Shown here: positions 1 to 5,814 of the stretch, piece after piece
Numbering within the stretch: the stretch's first letter is position 1
How the letters are laid out: each line of letters opens with the position of its first letter
Origin: Puniceicoccales bacterium
GTDB lineage: Bacteria > Verrucomicrobiota > Verrucomicrobiia > Opitutales > LL51
DNA: 6,229 nt
Direction: 5' to 3'
NCBI GenBank assembly: GCA_031268545.1
Contig: JAIRXD010000087.1
Location: 1-6,229, forward strand
Program-made: the position numbers and the translations under genes
Notes under the pieces: generated by a model
Seen by the model: only the letters and a program-made list of their open reading frames with translations
Told to the model about the DNA's origin: nothing
Databases searched by the model: none

Positions 1-1189
1 GAGATACGCCCATCGTTGGTGCCGTGGTACTTGGCTCAAGCATTTCAGCTTTTACAGGTGGATGGATAACTTTGGTGATATGCTCGGCCGCTGCCAGAGT
101 TACCCTAGTCTTTCGAGCCAGCGATGGAGCTCTAGCTTTCTGATTTCCAACCTCCAGTTCATTAGCTTCGATGTGAGTTTGGCAGTTAGACCGCGTTTGC
201 CATATGGCAAGGGTCAGATCATCGTTGGAAACCTCGAAATAAATTTGACGATCGCCTTCATTTACGAAAACATTTCTTGGTGTGGCCGGATGTATGGCTT
301 CCCTTAGAAATTCTTCCGGGTCATCGGTGTATCTTATCACATCTATCTTTTCTCCCCCCAGTTCTTTGACGATGCTCCGGACTCTTATTCCCCTTGTGCC
401 CACACAGGCACCTACGGCATCAACCTTGGGATCTTTGCTTGTCACGGCAATCTTGGTCCTGTAGCCGGCCTCCCGGGCCATGCTGCTGACCTCTACGGTG
501 CCATCGGCTATTTCGGCAACTTCGATTTCTAGCAACCTTCGCACAAATTTGCTATTCGCCCGACTAACGATCAGTTCCGGGCCATGGGAGGTTTGATCTA
601 TCTTTAATAATAGACATCTTATCCTGTCGCCTGGAATATATTCTTCACCGGGGATGCGTTCCTTGTATGGCATGAGGGCTTCATTCGAATCCAGTTCCAC
701 ATAGACATTGCCCGAATCATGTCTGCACACGACGCAGGTTACAATATCGCCAACCTGATTTTTATAGTTCTCATAAATCTTTTCCTTTTCAAAATGCCTT
801 ATGCCACCTACTATTGCCTGCTTAGCGCTTTGGGCTGCTATTCTTCCGAGATATGACGGGTCTATTTCCTTTTCAAAAACGTCACCAACCTGCAGCGTTG
901 GATCTATTTCCCTGGCTTTGGATATATGGATTTCCGATTGCATATTGCTAACTGAATCAACCACTTCCATTACCATCCAAGCTTGAAGGTGACCTGTTTT
1001 AGGATTTATTTCAACCCGAATATCCTGGGTATCGTTAACGCTTTTCAGCGCAGCGGTACGGATGGCATTGGCTATGGTATTTATCATATCACTACGACTT
1101 ATACCTTTCTCCTTTTCCATGTACTCAAGTACGGCTAAAATCTCTACACTGCTTTTCATAATTTTGGCAGAAATTTGCGACGGAACCAT
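1..1189 (-). CDS. nusA: Transcription termination/antitermination factor NusA, apparent frameshift in KH2, continues past left edge
   Basis: NusA binds RNA polymerase and nascent RNA and modulates pausing, termination and antitermination. The reading from the ATG at 1189 gives an N-terminal polymerase-binding domain (about residues 1-135), an S1 domain (about 145-210) and a KH1 domain (about 220-290) with the GxxG loop GTRG at 264-267, preceded by the hallmark VGAC. Residue 329 is the Ile of 'LTLAI'. There the frame breaks: KH2 continues in the +1 frame as GKRGLTAKLTSKL and ends at a TAA (100-102), which would make a 362-residue protein, close to short NusAs that end after KH2. Without the shift, the original frame stays open to the window edge but encodes no recognisable KH2. 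The start at 1189 has AGGA 12 nt upstream; an in-frame ATG at 1159 has no ribosome site. The frame upstream of 1189 has a stop and no better start. Identity is certain; whether the break is biological is not. Confidence 0.93.
   Translation of the reverse strand, partial: MVPSQISAKIMKSSVEILAVLEYMEKEKGISRSDMINTIANAIRTAALKSVNDTQDIRVEINPKTGHLQAWMVMEVVDSVSNMQSEIHISKAREIDPTLQVGDVFEKEIDPSYLGRIAAQSAKQAIVGGIRHFEKEKIYENYKNQVGDIVTCVVCRHDSGNVYVELDSNEALMPYKERIPGEEYIPGDRIRCLLLKIDQTSHGPELIVSRANSKFVRRLLEIEVAEIADGTVEVSSMAREAGYRTKIAVTSKDPKVDAVGACVGTRGIRVRSIVKELGGEKIDVIRYTDDPEEFLREAIHPATPRNVFVNEGDRQIYFEVSNDDLTLAIWQTRSNCQTHIEANELEVGNQKARAPSLARKTRVTLAAAEHITKVIHPPVKAEMLEPSTTAPTMGVS
197..210. repeat. Perfect 14-bp palindrome at the nusA frameshift
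   Basis: The sequence TTGCCATATGGCAA is its own reverse complement. On the nusA coding strand it reads CTT-GCC-ATA-T-GGC-AAA, where the single T (complement of position 202) is the base that must be skipped to keep KH2 in frame. Removing that T leaves TTGCC-ATA-GGCAA, an odd-length imperfect palindrome with identical arms. The extra base is thus exactly what turns a quasipalindrome into a perfect one. Confidence 0.85.
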
Positions 1190-1245
1190 CTTTGAGATTT
1201 TTCCTAAAAAATCTCTCCGATGCAGACTTCTGTTGTCAACAACTT

Positions 1246-1273
1246 AAAATAGCATGAGCGTAGGTCAAGACAA
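1246..1273 (-). promoter_or_regulatory. Candidate proximal nusA promoter (extended -10)
   Basis: On the minus strand a -35-like TTGTCT (1268-1273) is separated by 16 bp from TATTTT (1246-1251), which is preceded by TGC, giving an extended -10. Each hexamer matches the sigma-70 consensus at four of six positions. Transcription would start near 1239 and give a leader of about 50 nt before the ATG at 1189. This rests on sequence resemblance alone. Confidence 0.4.
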
Positions 1274-1290
1274 TTTTACCCATATGTCGC

Positions 1291-1319
1291 TTTACATTTG
1301 ATTTTTACATATAAGTCAA
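1291..1319 (-). promoter_or_regulatory. Candidate distal nusA promoter
   Basis: On the minus strand TTGACT (1314-1319, five of six consensus bases) stands 17 bp from TGTAAA (1291-1296, four of six). It lies upstream of the proximal candidate in the AT-rich gap and would give a leader of about 95 nt. nusA operons are often read from more than one promoter, but nothing here proves that this one is used. Confidence 0.3.
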
Positions 1320-1429
1320 TAATAAAGTAAAAATATGATTAAAATGAATGGCACTTAGGTGATTTAATCTAGGCCTAAGGGTATCTATTTATCGAAGCAA
1401 GTCGAAAATGGTTGCCAAGCAGTTGTACT

Positions 1430-1472
1430 TTTTCACATTAGTGGTCCATTGGGGTGTGGTATAATGTGAAAA
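1430..1472. promoter_or_regulatory. Operator-like 11-bp inverted repeat over the transporter promoter
   Basis: TTTTCACATTA (1430-1440) and TAATGTGAAAA (1462-1472) are perfect reverse complements separated by 21 bp, so the centres of the arms are 32 bp apart, about three DNA turns. The right arm covers most of the -10 box and runs to the predicted transcription start. Most of the structure would therefore not be in the RNA, which argues for a protein binding site in DNA rather than an RNA hairpin. A repressor that blocks polymerase is the simplest reading; the regulator is unknown. Confidence 0.55.
1438..1465 (+). promoter_or_regulatory. Extended -10 promoter of the sugar-phosphate transporter
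   Basis: A perfect TATAAT (1460-1465) is preceded by TGG (1457-1459), forming an extended -10. The best-spaced -35 position holds only TTAGTG (1438-1443, 16-bp spacer), a poor match, so the promoter would lean on the extended -10 or on an activator. Transcription would start near 1472, leaving a leader of only about 17 nt that contains little besides the ribosome binding site. Confidence 0.65.
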
Positions 1473-1473
1473 C

Positions 1474-1478
1474 GGAGG
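1474..1478 (+). promoter_or_regulatory. Ribosome binding site that decides the transporter start
   Basis: GGAGG lies 10 nt before the ATG at 1489. The longer frame can be opened at a TTG at 1480, but that codon is only one base from the GGAGG and cannot be served by it. The ATG at 1489 is therefore the start. Confidence 0.8.
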
Positions 1479-1488
1479 TTTGAATATA

Positions 1489-2802
1489 ATGACCACAAAT
1501 TGTATCGTTGATGTATCAAAAGATGTTAAGTCAGAAAGACTTGTAGATCAAAAGTATGCCTATTGGCGTAGGATAGTATTGGGTTTATTGATTGTTGGCT
1601 ATGCTTCATTTTACATTATTCGCCAAAACTTACAGGTTGTATGCCCTGCATTACAGAGCGAGTTTGGATGGACGAAATCGGATATCGGATGGGTATTCAC
1701 CTGTGCATCGCTGATCTATGGCTCTGGTAAATTTATCGGCGGAGTGATCTGCGACAAAACGAAGGTTAAGTACTTTATGGCCATAGGGTTAGCTGGTACA
1801 TCCTTCTGCTCATTGCTTTCGGGCTTTTCCAATTCCCTATCCACCATTGTGACCTTCTATCTGCTGGGGTCGATTTTTCAGTCCACCGGCTGGCCACCGG
1901 TACCGAAATTGATGACCCATTGGTATGCACCCAGGGAGCTTGGAACCAAATGGGGGATTGTCAGTTTGTCCCATAAGATTGGCAGTATTTTAATATTGAT
2001 TGGAGGTTCTTGGTTGCTGGACATTTCGGGTTGGAGATCGGTTTTCATTGTTTCCGGTGTGATATCTCTGGCCGTGGCCTGTCTATTATTTTGGAAACTG
2101 TGTGATACTCCGGAGTCCATGGGATTACCGTCGGTGGAGGAGAAGGAGGGGTTGCCGAGGCAGACCAGTCACAGGAATAGCGAAAGCGTCACATTGAAGG
2201 AGATATTTTTTGAGCATATACTGCCAAACCGAACCCTCTGGTATGTATGCTTTGCGAATTTTTTCGTATATATAATAAGAATGGGATTGTTCAATTGGGC
2301 ACCGATGTTTTTGCAGGAGGCCAGAGGAGCATCGGTGTCCATGTCTGGTTGGCAAGCCGCCGGGTTTGAGAGTGCCGGTGCAATTAGCGGTATTTTTGCC
2401 GGCTGGCTGTCTGATAGAATATTTCATGGAAAGCGTAACCGGGCCTGTTTCTATTTCATGCTGGCCCTAATTATTGTTCTACTTGTCTTTTGGAAGCTGC
2501 CGGTTATGTCCCAATTTGTCAACATGGTCTTTCTCTTCGTGATGGGATTTTTGATCTATGGCCCCCAGACGTTGGCTGGTCTATCCGGTGCAGAATTTGG
2601 ATCGAAGAGGGCCGCTGCTGCCGCCAATGGACTTACCGGCACATTCGGTGCACTGGGCCATGCGGTTTCCGGCATTGGTGTGGCGAAGATAGCCGATGCC
2701 TGGGGTTGGAACGCCACCATGGTGTTTTTTGCCCTATGTGCATTGATGGGAATGTTTTTTTTCATATTGAACTGGAACAGTACGGCCCAGAAGCATTCCT
2801 AG
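1489..2802 (+). CDS. Organophosphate:phosphate antiporter (hexose-phosphate/glycerol-3-phosphate type, MFS)
   Basis: An inner-membrane major facilitator of the OPA family, whose members (UhpT, UhpC, GlpT, PgtP) exchange a phosphorylated sugar or glycerol phosphate for inorganic phosphate. The 437 residues match the family length (about 440-460) and show about 12 hydrophobic segments with a charged central loop near residues 205-240. Family marks are visible: GYASFYIIRQN in TM1 with Arg45, YIIRMGLFNWAP in TM7 with Arg264 (these two arginines bind phosphate in GlpT and UhpT), GWPP, the SHKIG histidine His162 matching GlpT His165, and GPQTLAG followed by ANGLTGTFG near the end. The residue after Arg45 is Gln where GlpT/UhpT usually have Lys. 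The exact substrate cannot be fixed from sequence; a hexose phosphate is my best guess. It is transcribed divergently from nusA and collides with the GH77-like gene at its stop codon. Confidence 0.9.
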   Translation: MTTNCIVDVSKDVKSERLVDQKYAYWRRIVLGLLIVGYASFYIIRQNLQVVCPALQSEFGWTKSDIGWVFTCASLIYGSGKFIGGVICDKTKVKYFMAIGLAGTSFCSLLSGFSNSLSTIVTFYLLGSIFQSTGWPPVPKLMTHWYAPRELGTKWGIVSLSHKIGSILILIGGSWLLDISGWRSVFIVSGVISLAVACLLFWKLCDTPESMGLPSVEEKEGLPRQTSHRNSESVTLKEIFFEHILPNRTLWYVCFANFFVYIIRMGLFNWAPMFLQEARGASVSMSGWQAAGFESAGAISGIFAGWLSDRIFHGKRNRACFYFMLALIIVLLVFWKLPVMSQFVNMVFLFVMGFLIYGPQTLAGLSGAEFGSKRAAAAANGLTGTFGALGHAVSGIGVAKIADAWGWNATMVFFALCALMGMFFFILNWNSTAQKHS

Positions 2803-4325
2803 GGCCGAGGTCCGGCTCTATTGGCTGTTTTCGTGGCTTTTAGTAACCTTTGTTTCAATTTGGTTAAAAATTCACTGGGACTCAGATTGAGGTATGTCTT
2901 GCTATCTCCTGTGGTGATCTGTAACAGGTCATAGAGAGGTAGTAGTACTGCATCGGCGTTGGAATCTAGCAATTTATGTATGGCTCTCCAGCTGGATTCG
3001 TTTATGTTGGAGCCAAAACATTCCTGAAAATCTTTCCTCATGGTTTTTGGTAATTTCGATGAATTTGAGTACTCGTTAAGCCAGCCGATGAGTGGGTTTT
3101 CCCGAGAAGAGCTGATGGTGGCGATGCAGGTTTCATTGTAATCACTGGGTAATTCATGGGCAAATTTTTCGTCAAATGCATACTGTAAAACGTTTAGATG
3201 AGCCATATTAAATCGACTCATTATTCGCTTTGATTTGAAATCGGAGTGGGTTTCCGAGGCGATGATTGGAATATGATCTTCGAAGCTGTTTTTTATTTTT
3301 TCGAACAGGGAGCCGCCGCCGCTGGGAACCCATCGACCCTGGTTTGGATCGGATTCGGCAATGGGAATTTCCCAACTTTCGAGCAGTTCGTGAAAATTTT
3401 CCAGAATGATATGGTCAAAAAATTGTAATTCTTTTTTAAGCCTTTGGATGAACCAATGATAATCCGTGTCTCTATGTCTATTCCATCGATACATGGGAGC
3501 ATCGAGCTTTAGGCCCTTGGGATATAGCATCGAGTTTGGATAGCCGGCAACGGTAGTGCATTGGCCTGCCTGATCCAAGAAAAACAGGTTTTGATTGGTC
3601 CACACATCCGGGCTATCCTGTTCCACGTATATTTTAAAGTCGGTGACCAGGATTATGCTGAGTTTTTTTGCTTCGGCTTTTGCCGCCTCTAATTGCCTAT
3701 GTAATAAAAATTGGAGTATGCCTGCGTTTCGTATTTGTAGAGATAATTGCTTCCGGGTTGCTTCGATGGCCTTTCGGTCGAAGTCTTTGATTTTTTCTGG
3801 CCATTTCCACCAAGGTTTACCGTCGAAGATGTGCTTCAGTGCATAGAATAATGCATAGTCTCTCAGCCAGCTTTCGTTATTTTTTTCAAACGACATCAAT
3901 TCGGCTAGAAGATTTTTATCGGCCCGATCATCGAATTTATCCGCCACGAGATCCAGGTATTTTCTCCTCAAAATTGTTATTTCACCGATATGCCTAGTGC
4001 TGGCAATTTCTTCCTCGGCTTCGGCCAATTCGGTTTCGGTTAGGAGTCCAAGGGTTTGTAGATTTGCTAAGGAAATAAGAGTTTCGTCAAAGGCCAGGCC
4101 ATGGGCAATGGTCAATCCTTGGGGGTTATTTGATCTATGGATGCTAGGGATATGCCACAGGGTTTGGCCGGTATGGCTAAGGGCAGCTAACCATTCGCTG
4201 AAAATTTCGCCCAGATCTGCATAGCCAAACCTTCCGGCCACATCTCTGAGGCCAAAGGAAATGCCAGATTTTCTTTGAAAATTTGGTTCATAGGGGTCAG
4301 ATTTAAATGAGAAATCAAAATCCAC
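2799..4325 (-). CDS. GH77 (4-alpha-glucanotransferase/MalQ-like) protein with altered active site
   Basis: The 508 residues have amylomaltase length and keep family landmarks in order: SGISFG...FGYADLG (about 20-39), WLRDYALFYALK (153-164), KIYVEQDSPDVWTN (231-244), VAGYPNSMLYPKG (259-271), QGRWVP (329-334), VLQYAFD (379-385) and GW (414-415). GH77 enzymes move alpha-1,4-glucan segments using an Asp nucleophile, a Glu acid/base and a third Asp. All three positions differ here. RIDHFRGF reads ILENFHEL (Asp to Glu309, Arg to Ile307). IIAED reads IIASE (Glu to Ser357, with Glu358 next to it). THDN reads SREN (Asp to Arg408, His to Ser407). The GNPLY loop is DAPMY and NSPY is NNPQ. The frame is intact, so a non-catalytic or repurposed protein is more likely than a dead gene. 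The start is GTG at 4325, with AGGA 10 nt upstream and no ATG near the N-terminus. Confidence 0.8.
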   Translation of the reverse strand: MDFDFSFKSDPYEPNFQRKSGISFGLRDVAGRFGYADLGEIFSEWLAALSHTGQTLWHIPSIHRSNNPQGLTIAHGLAFDETLISLANLQTLGLLTETELAEAEEEIASTRHIGEITILRRKYLDLVADKFDDRADKNLLAELMSFEKNNESWLRDYALFYALKHIFDGKPWWKWPEKIKDFDRKAIEATRKQLSLQIRNAGILQFLLHRQLEAAKAEAKKLSIILVTDFKIYVEQDSPDVWTNQNLFFLDQAGQCTTVAGYPNSMLYPKGLKLDAPMYRWNRHRDTDYHWFIQRLKKELQFFDHIILENFHELLESWEIPIAESDPNQGRWVPSGGGSLFEKIKNSFEDHIPIIASETHSDFKSKRIMSRFNMAHLNVLQYAFDEKFAHELPSDYNETCIATISSSRENPLIGWLNEYSNSSKLPKTMRKDFQECFGSNINESSWRAIHKLLDSNADAVLLPLYDLLQITTGDSKTYLNLSPSEFLTKLKQRLLKATKTANRAGPRP

Positions 4326-4334
4326 GACCAGTAG

Positions 4335-4362
4335 ATCCTAGAAACATCTAAATGTCTGTCAA
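4335..4362 (-). promoter_or_regulatory. Candidate promoter of the GH77-like gene, giving almost no leader
   Basis: A perfect -35 TTGACA (4357-4362) is followed after 16 bp by TAGGAT (4335-4340, four of six). Transcription would begin about three bases before the GTG at 4325, so the mRNA would be nearly leaderless. The AGGA inside this -10 box is also the only candidate ribosome site, and the two uses exclude each other. Either this promoter gives leaderless messages or the gene is read from upstream with the AGGA as its ribosome site. Confidence 0.3.
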
Positions 4363-4377
4363 AACAACTAATTCTGA

Positions 4378-4421
4378 TGACCTAAAGTCTTTGGCTGCAG
4401 GCGGCTTTTTTCCTTGGGTCA
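4378..4421 (-). terminator. Hairpin directly after the outer-membrane protein gene, possible terminator
   Basis: On the minus strand TGACCCAAGG (4421-4412) can pair with CTTTAGGTCA (4387-4378): ten positions with one G-U pair and one mismatch, and a 24-nt loop. It begins immediately after the TAA stop (4424-4422). Downstream on the minus strand is only a loosely U-rich stretch (TTAGTTGTTTTG), so termination may be partial, leaving room for read-through into the GH77-like gene. Confidence 0.4.
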
Positions 4422-5603
4422 TTAGAACGAGAAATCTATCGATGTGCTAAATAGCAGCAAATTTTTATGACCCTTGCCGTCGGAACCTCTGTTGATGCAG
4501 TTAACCCAGGATTCTTTTGAGGCATCGTTGCCAATGTAACGCACCCCGGCCCGTACCCTTGCATTGTCATTGAGGGCGTAGATGAGATCCGAGCCGGCCC
4601 CCCAGTAGACATAGCCCTTCTTTCCTCCATGGAGTCCAGCATTTACGATATTGCTATTCAGTTCCAAATCTTTGGCTTCCTTGTCATTGACCAATGCATT
4701 GGCGGCCCTATCGTACTTCACATATCTATTCGTTGTGGATTCGTTGGATGATGTCCAGTCGGACCATGGTATGCCAAATGGCTTGCCTGCCCTATCATAA
4801 CCCAATTTGGCATTTAAATCTACCGAAAAACCGGAAAATCCATATTTCTCCAGATCTATGGTGTAGTTAATTCTGCCTTCAAAGTTCAGTTCCCGACGAT
4901 TAAAATCGTAGGCCAAGTAGACTGCTGGATTCAATAGCACATCAGCCATCACACCGGCATAGACCTCATTGCTGTTGCTTTTTTTGAAAAAAATTGGTTC
5001 AAACCTGTAGGATACATATCTCCCTCCGTCCACCAGAGCATTATTTCCGGCCATCACTGTCCCAATCTCTGGCACGTCAACCTTTCCCAGGACACCAGCC
5101 ACTTTGCCTTTTAAATTCGTATAAAAGTGATGGACATATCCCAAATCGGCGGAAAGGATATCGGTCATCTGGTAGTTAAATCCGCTGTAAACATCCACCT
5201 GATTCATAGTCCTTATCATGGGATAGGAGCCATTTATAAATTTTGGTTGAGTTTTTTTATCAGATTTTTTGGCCGGAATGGCGGTCAATGATAGGTCCGT
5301 ACCAACTCTGCCATTGGCTGGGATATAGTCCGTGGAAGTGGCGTCCTTCACATCTAGGGCCGGAGGACCGGCTCCGTCGGTGCTAAGAAATGACTGCATT
5401 CCAACATAGAATTCACCGCGTTCGAATAATGGTAACCCAATTTCGGTCTGGGGTGTAAATATTTTCTGTCCCTGTTTACGGCCCCGGTATTCGAATTCAG
5501 AATCGAACCCAACGCCAGATTTGATGATTAATTCCGATGATTCAAAGGCGTTAACATAACTAATAGCCAACAGGCCAATAGAAAATGCTAATAACTTTTT
5601 CAT
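4422..5603 (-). CDS. Outer-membrane beta-barrel protein, putative porin
   Basis: The 393-residue product starts with a clear Sec signal peptide: MKK, a hydrophobic stretch, then VNA with likely cleavage after Ala19. The mature part has no membrane helices but many alternating amphipathic stretches ending in aromatic residues, such as EFYVGMQSF, SADLGYVHHFY, EVYAGVMADVLL, LNFEGRINYTIDL, VYWGAGSDLIYAL and ARVRAGVRYIG. The last segment, STSIDFSF, ends in Phe, the signature recognised by the BAM assembly machinery. The N-terminal FDSEFEYRGRKQGQ with a downstream EIGLPLFERGEFYVG is reminiscent of barrel proteins that begin with an R-G motif, but I cannot name the family. The role is probably solute passage through the outer membrane; the substrate is unknown. 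A good AAGGAA ribosome site (5611-5616) supports the ATG at 5603. The gene is divergent from the ParA-like gene and upstream of the GH77-like gene on the same strand (96-nt gap). Confidence 0.8.
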   Translation of the reverse strand: MKKLLAFSIGLLAISYVNAFESSELIIKSGVGFDSEFEYRGRKQGQKIFTPQTEIGLPLFERGEFYVGMQSFLSTDGAGPPALDVKDATSTDYIPANGRVGTDLSLTAIPAKKSDKKTQPKFINGSYPMIRTMNQVDVYSGFNYQMTDILSADLGYVHHFYTNLKGKVAGVLGKVDVPEIGTVMAGNNALVDGGRYVSYRFEPIFFKKSNSNEVYAGVMADVLLNPAVYLAYDFNRRELNFEGRINYTIDLEKYGFSGFSVDLNAKLGYDRAGKPFGIPWSDWTSSNESTTNRYVKYDRAANALVNDKEAKDLELNSNIVNAGLHGGKKGYVYWGAGSDLIYALNDNARVRAGVRYIGNDASKESWVNCINRGSDGKGHKNLLLFSTSIDFSF

Positions 5604-5627
5604 TTCAGTGTTCCTTTAACCATTAAA

Positions 5628-5657
5628 TGTATACAGTAATACTGTCTTCAGTGTCTA
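5628..5657 (-). promoter_or_regulatory. Candidate promoter of the outer-membrane protein gene
   Basis: On the minus strand TAGACA (5652-5657, five of six) is separated by 18 bp from TATACA (5628-5633, four of six). The start would be near 5621, giving a leader of about 18 nt that includes AAGGAA. The 13-bp palindrome at 5633-5645 lies in the spacer, where a bound protein would cover the promoter. Confidence 0.4.
5633..5645. promoter_or_regulatory. 13-bp palindrome ACAGTAATACTGT in the porin promoter spacer
   Basis: ACAGTA and TACTGT are perfect reverse complements around a single A. The element sits between the proposed -35 and -10 boxes of the outer-membrane protein gene. An overlapping ACTG (5641-5644)/CAGT (5649-5652) pair extends the symmetry. 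This is the size and location of a dimeric repressor site, but no regulator is visible nearby. Confidence 0.4.
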
Positions 5658-5723
5658 TAATATCCCATAACATGTCAACATAAATGCAACATTACATACT
5701 AACCAGTGTAGTCAAAATTTTAT

Positions 5724-5739
5724 AAATATCAAGATATTT
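5724..5739. repeat. 16-bp inverted repeat upstream of the ParA-like gene
   Basis: AAATATC (5724-5730) and GATATTT (5733-5739) are perfect reverse complements around AA. It lies 75 nt before the ParA-like start and overlaps a possible -10 (TATAAA, 5721-5726). ParA proteins often repress their own promoter at such sites. It does not resemble the chromosomal parS consensus TGTTTCACGTGAAACA. AT-rich palindromes of this size can also arise by chance. Confidence 0.35.
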
Positions 5740-5814
5740 GCAAGTGGATCAAACGGCTATTGGTGGGCCAGCCCAGGGCAATTGATACAAACCATCATAA
5801 TAAATTTGAAAAGA

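Larger units (their letters stand above)
1190..1488. other. Divergent intergenic region between nusA and the transporter gene
   Basis: This gap of about 300 nt is noticeably AT-rich compared with the flanking genes and contains no convincing reading frame or RNA gene. It carries the nusA promoter candidates on its left side and the transporter promoter, 11-bp inverted repeat and ribosome site on its right. The middle has two interleaved short inverted repeats: GATTAAA (1337-1343) with TTTAATC (1363-1369), and CTTAGG (1354-1359) with CCTAAG (1374-1379). No function can be assigned to the latter. No rimP-like gene precedes nusA, unlike in many bacteria. Confidence 0.7.
5604..5814. other. Divergent intergenic region between the porin and ParA-like genes
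   Basis: This 211-nt AT-rich gap serves two divergent genes. Its left part holds the ribosome site, promoter and 13-bp palindrome of the outer-membrane protein gene; its middle holds a 16-bp palindrome (5724-5739). I found no convincing promoter for the ParA-like gene: TATAAA at 5721-5726 has no decent -35 partner, and CATAAT at 5796-5801 is almost at the start codon. Confidence 0.6.

Noticed and set aside
202..211. Programmed +1 frameshift in nusA
   Set aside because: No slippery codon, stop codon or internal ribosome-site stimulator of the known type is at the shift; a mutation or error is simpler.
62..1247. Several plus-strand reading frames of 60-81 codons opposite nusA
   Set aside because: They are shadows of the nusA coding strand, with no family-like sequence and no ribosome sites.
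1480..1488. TTG at 1480 as the transporter start
   Set aside because: GGAGG ends one base before it; the ATG at 1489 has the proper spacing.
1190..1488. tRNA, small RNA, riboswitch or CRISPR repeats in the gaps
   Set aside because: No cloverleaf, conserved riboswitch core or regularly spaced repeats could be found by eye in either intergenic region.
2803..2820. GCCG/CGGC hairpin after the transporter stop as a terminator
   Set aside because: Only four pairs, no U tract directly after it, and it lies inside the GH77-like coding sequence.
3402..3425. Asp304 in QFFDH as the GH77 nucleophile
   Set aside because: Counting from RL upstream and WEIP downstream, this matches the LFD that precedes RIDHFRGF in the family; the nucleophile position falls on Glu309.
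4394..4412. Plus-strand intrinsic terminator: GCTG/CGGC stem followed by TTTTTT
   Set aside because: The four-pair stem is weak and no plus-strand gene lies upstream; the larger hairpin fits the end of the minus-strand gene better.
5657..5678. TTGACA (minus strand, 5673-5678) as the porin -35
   Set aside because: The only TATAAT-like box near it, TATTAT at 5657-5662, is just 10 bp away, and at 17 bp the hexamer is GACACT.
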